Source: Sphingobium phenoxybenzoativorans
GTDB taxonomy: Bacteria; Pseudomonadota; Alphaproteobacteria; Sphingomonadales; Sphingomonadaceae
Assembly (NCBI RefSeq): GCF_001757355.1
Contig: NZ_MINO01000044.1
Location: 1-32,252 of the forward strand
Direction of reading: 5' to 3'
DNA: 32,252 nt
Shown one piece after another: positions 31,779-32,252 of this stretch. How positions within the stretch are numbered: position 1 is the first letter of the stretch; every line of letters begins with the position of its first letter. Position numbers and translations under genes: made by a program. A model generated the notes under the pieces. The model saw only the letters and a list, made by a program, of their open reading frames with translations, had not been told where the DNA came from and did not search any database.

Positions 31779-32252
31779 GTGACCGCAACCATAGATATCG
31801 GAACGGACAGCGCAGGCGCATCCGTCCCCATCGACATTGAGGAACTGCTGGCCACCCGCCTGTTGGTGCAGGGCAATAGCGGGTCGGGAAAGTCGCATCT
31901 GCTCCGCCGTCTGCTGGAGGAGAGCGCCCGGCTGGTGCAGCAGGTCGTGATCGACCCGGAGGGCGACTTCGTAACCCTGTCCGACGCCTTCGGCCATGTG
32001 GTGATCGACGCGGGCGACTATAATGAGCGGGAGATCGCCCGGATGGGCGCGCGCATCCGGGAACATCGCGCGTCCGTGGTGCTGTCGCTGGAATCGCTGG
32101 AGATCGATGCGCAGATGAAATGCGCCGCCGCTTTCCTCAACGCCCTGTTCGACGCGCCGCGCGACCATTGGTATCCTGCGCTGGTGGTGGTGGATGAGGC
32201 GCAGATGTTCGCGCCCGCCGCCGCCGGGGACGTGTCCGACGACGCCCGCCGC
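31779..32252 (+). CDS. HerA-like/DUF87 ATPase (truncated by window end)
   Basis: An open frame without a stop runs off the right edge; 158 codons are visible. It reads as the N-terminus of a DUF87/HerA-type P-loop ATPase, with Walker [12 protein letters not shown] (about residues 32-42), VVIDPEGDF just after it, and Walker [14 protein letters not shown] (about 135-147). Such proteins are ring-forming translocases or helicase-like ATPases. Stand-alone family members occur near DNA-repair, conjugation or phage-defence genes, but here no partner is visible. The start is unsure: GTG at 31779 has AAGG very close by, and no better in-frame ATG exists upstream. Confidence 0.8.
   Translation, partial: MTATIDIGTDSAGASVPIDIEELLATRLLVQGNSGSGKSHLLRRLLEESARLVQQVVIDPEGDFVTLSDAFGHVVIDAGDYNEREIARMGARIREHRASVVLSLESLEIDAQMKCAAAFLNALFDAPRDHWYPALVVVDEAQMFAPAAAGDVSDDARR

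Overview
The window is a high-GC chromosomal segment of a free-living alphaproteobacterium, most likely a sphingomonad (Sphingobium/Sphingomonas group). The evidence is the gene content: a large TonB-dependent receptor, heme A synthase, PEP carboxylase, a two-polypeptide MetH and a GtrA/GT-C pair. It also carries an EcfG-type (GGAAC-N16-CGTT) promoter and several families of intergenic palindromic repeats of the kind common in these genomes. I see no insertion sequence, prophage, CRISPR array, tRNA or rRNA gene.

Layout, left to right. (1) 62-2753: a DUF1905 gene, then a leftward pair encoding a secreted unknown protein and a secreted beta-helix protein. Upstream of that pair lie fifteen perfectly phased 11-bp tandem repeats (2048-2212). 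Next is a small orphan protein resembling EF-Tu domain III. (2) 2755-8718: a leftward methionine-cycle operon, ArsR-methyltransferase regulator > metF > metH N-terminal part > metH C-terminal part. It has a perfect 9-2-9 palindromic operator inside its promoter, and palindromic repeat elements in or next to three of its gaps. (3) 8895-9928: two tiny lipoproteins and a stress-promoter-driven glycine-zipper protein. (4) 10114-15793: a phytase-esterase-like protein, rpmB, a small membrane-anchored protein, tadA, a GT-C-like glycosyltransferase divergent from GtrA, and a RhtA-like EamA exporter. (5) 16020-21010: a leftward catabolic operon of thiolase > HSD10-type dehydrogenase > ACAD10/11-type acyl-CoA dehydrogenase > APH-type kinase. 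A TetR regulator is divergent, with a perfect operator palindrome between them. (6) 21007-27000: ctaA, a TonB-dependent receptor, a TIGR01244 phosphatase-like protein and an MFS transporter. (7) 27064-32252: ppc, a CHASE4 chemoreceptor, and the start of a HerA/DUF87 ATPase that runs off the edge.

How the genes work together. The methionine operon would form 5-methyl-THF (MetF) and use it to remethylate homocysteine (split MetH), under a regulator whose methyltransferase-like domain probably senses SAH or SAM. The catabolic operon has the gene set expected for 4-hydroxyacyl-CoA breakdown: CoA-ester phosphorylation by the kinase, phosphate elimination by the atypical acyl-CoA dehydrogenase, 3-hydroxyacyl-CoA oxidation and thiolysis. 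This resembles the bacterial levulinate (Lva) pathway and human ACAD10/11, but with kinase and dehydrogenase on separate, GTGA-overlapping genes. The strongest candidates for something undescribed are the 11-bp repeat array and this catabolic module.
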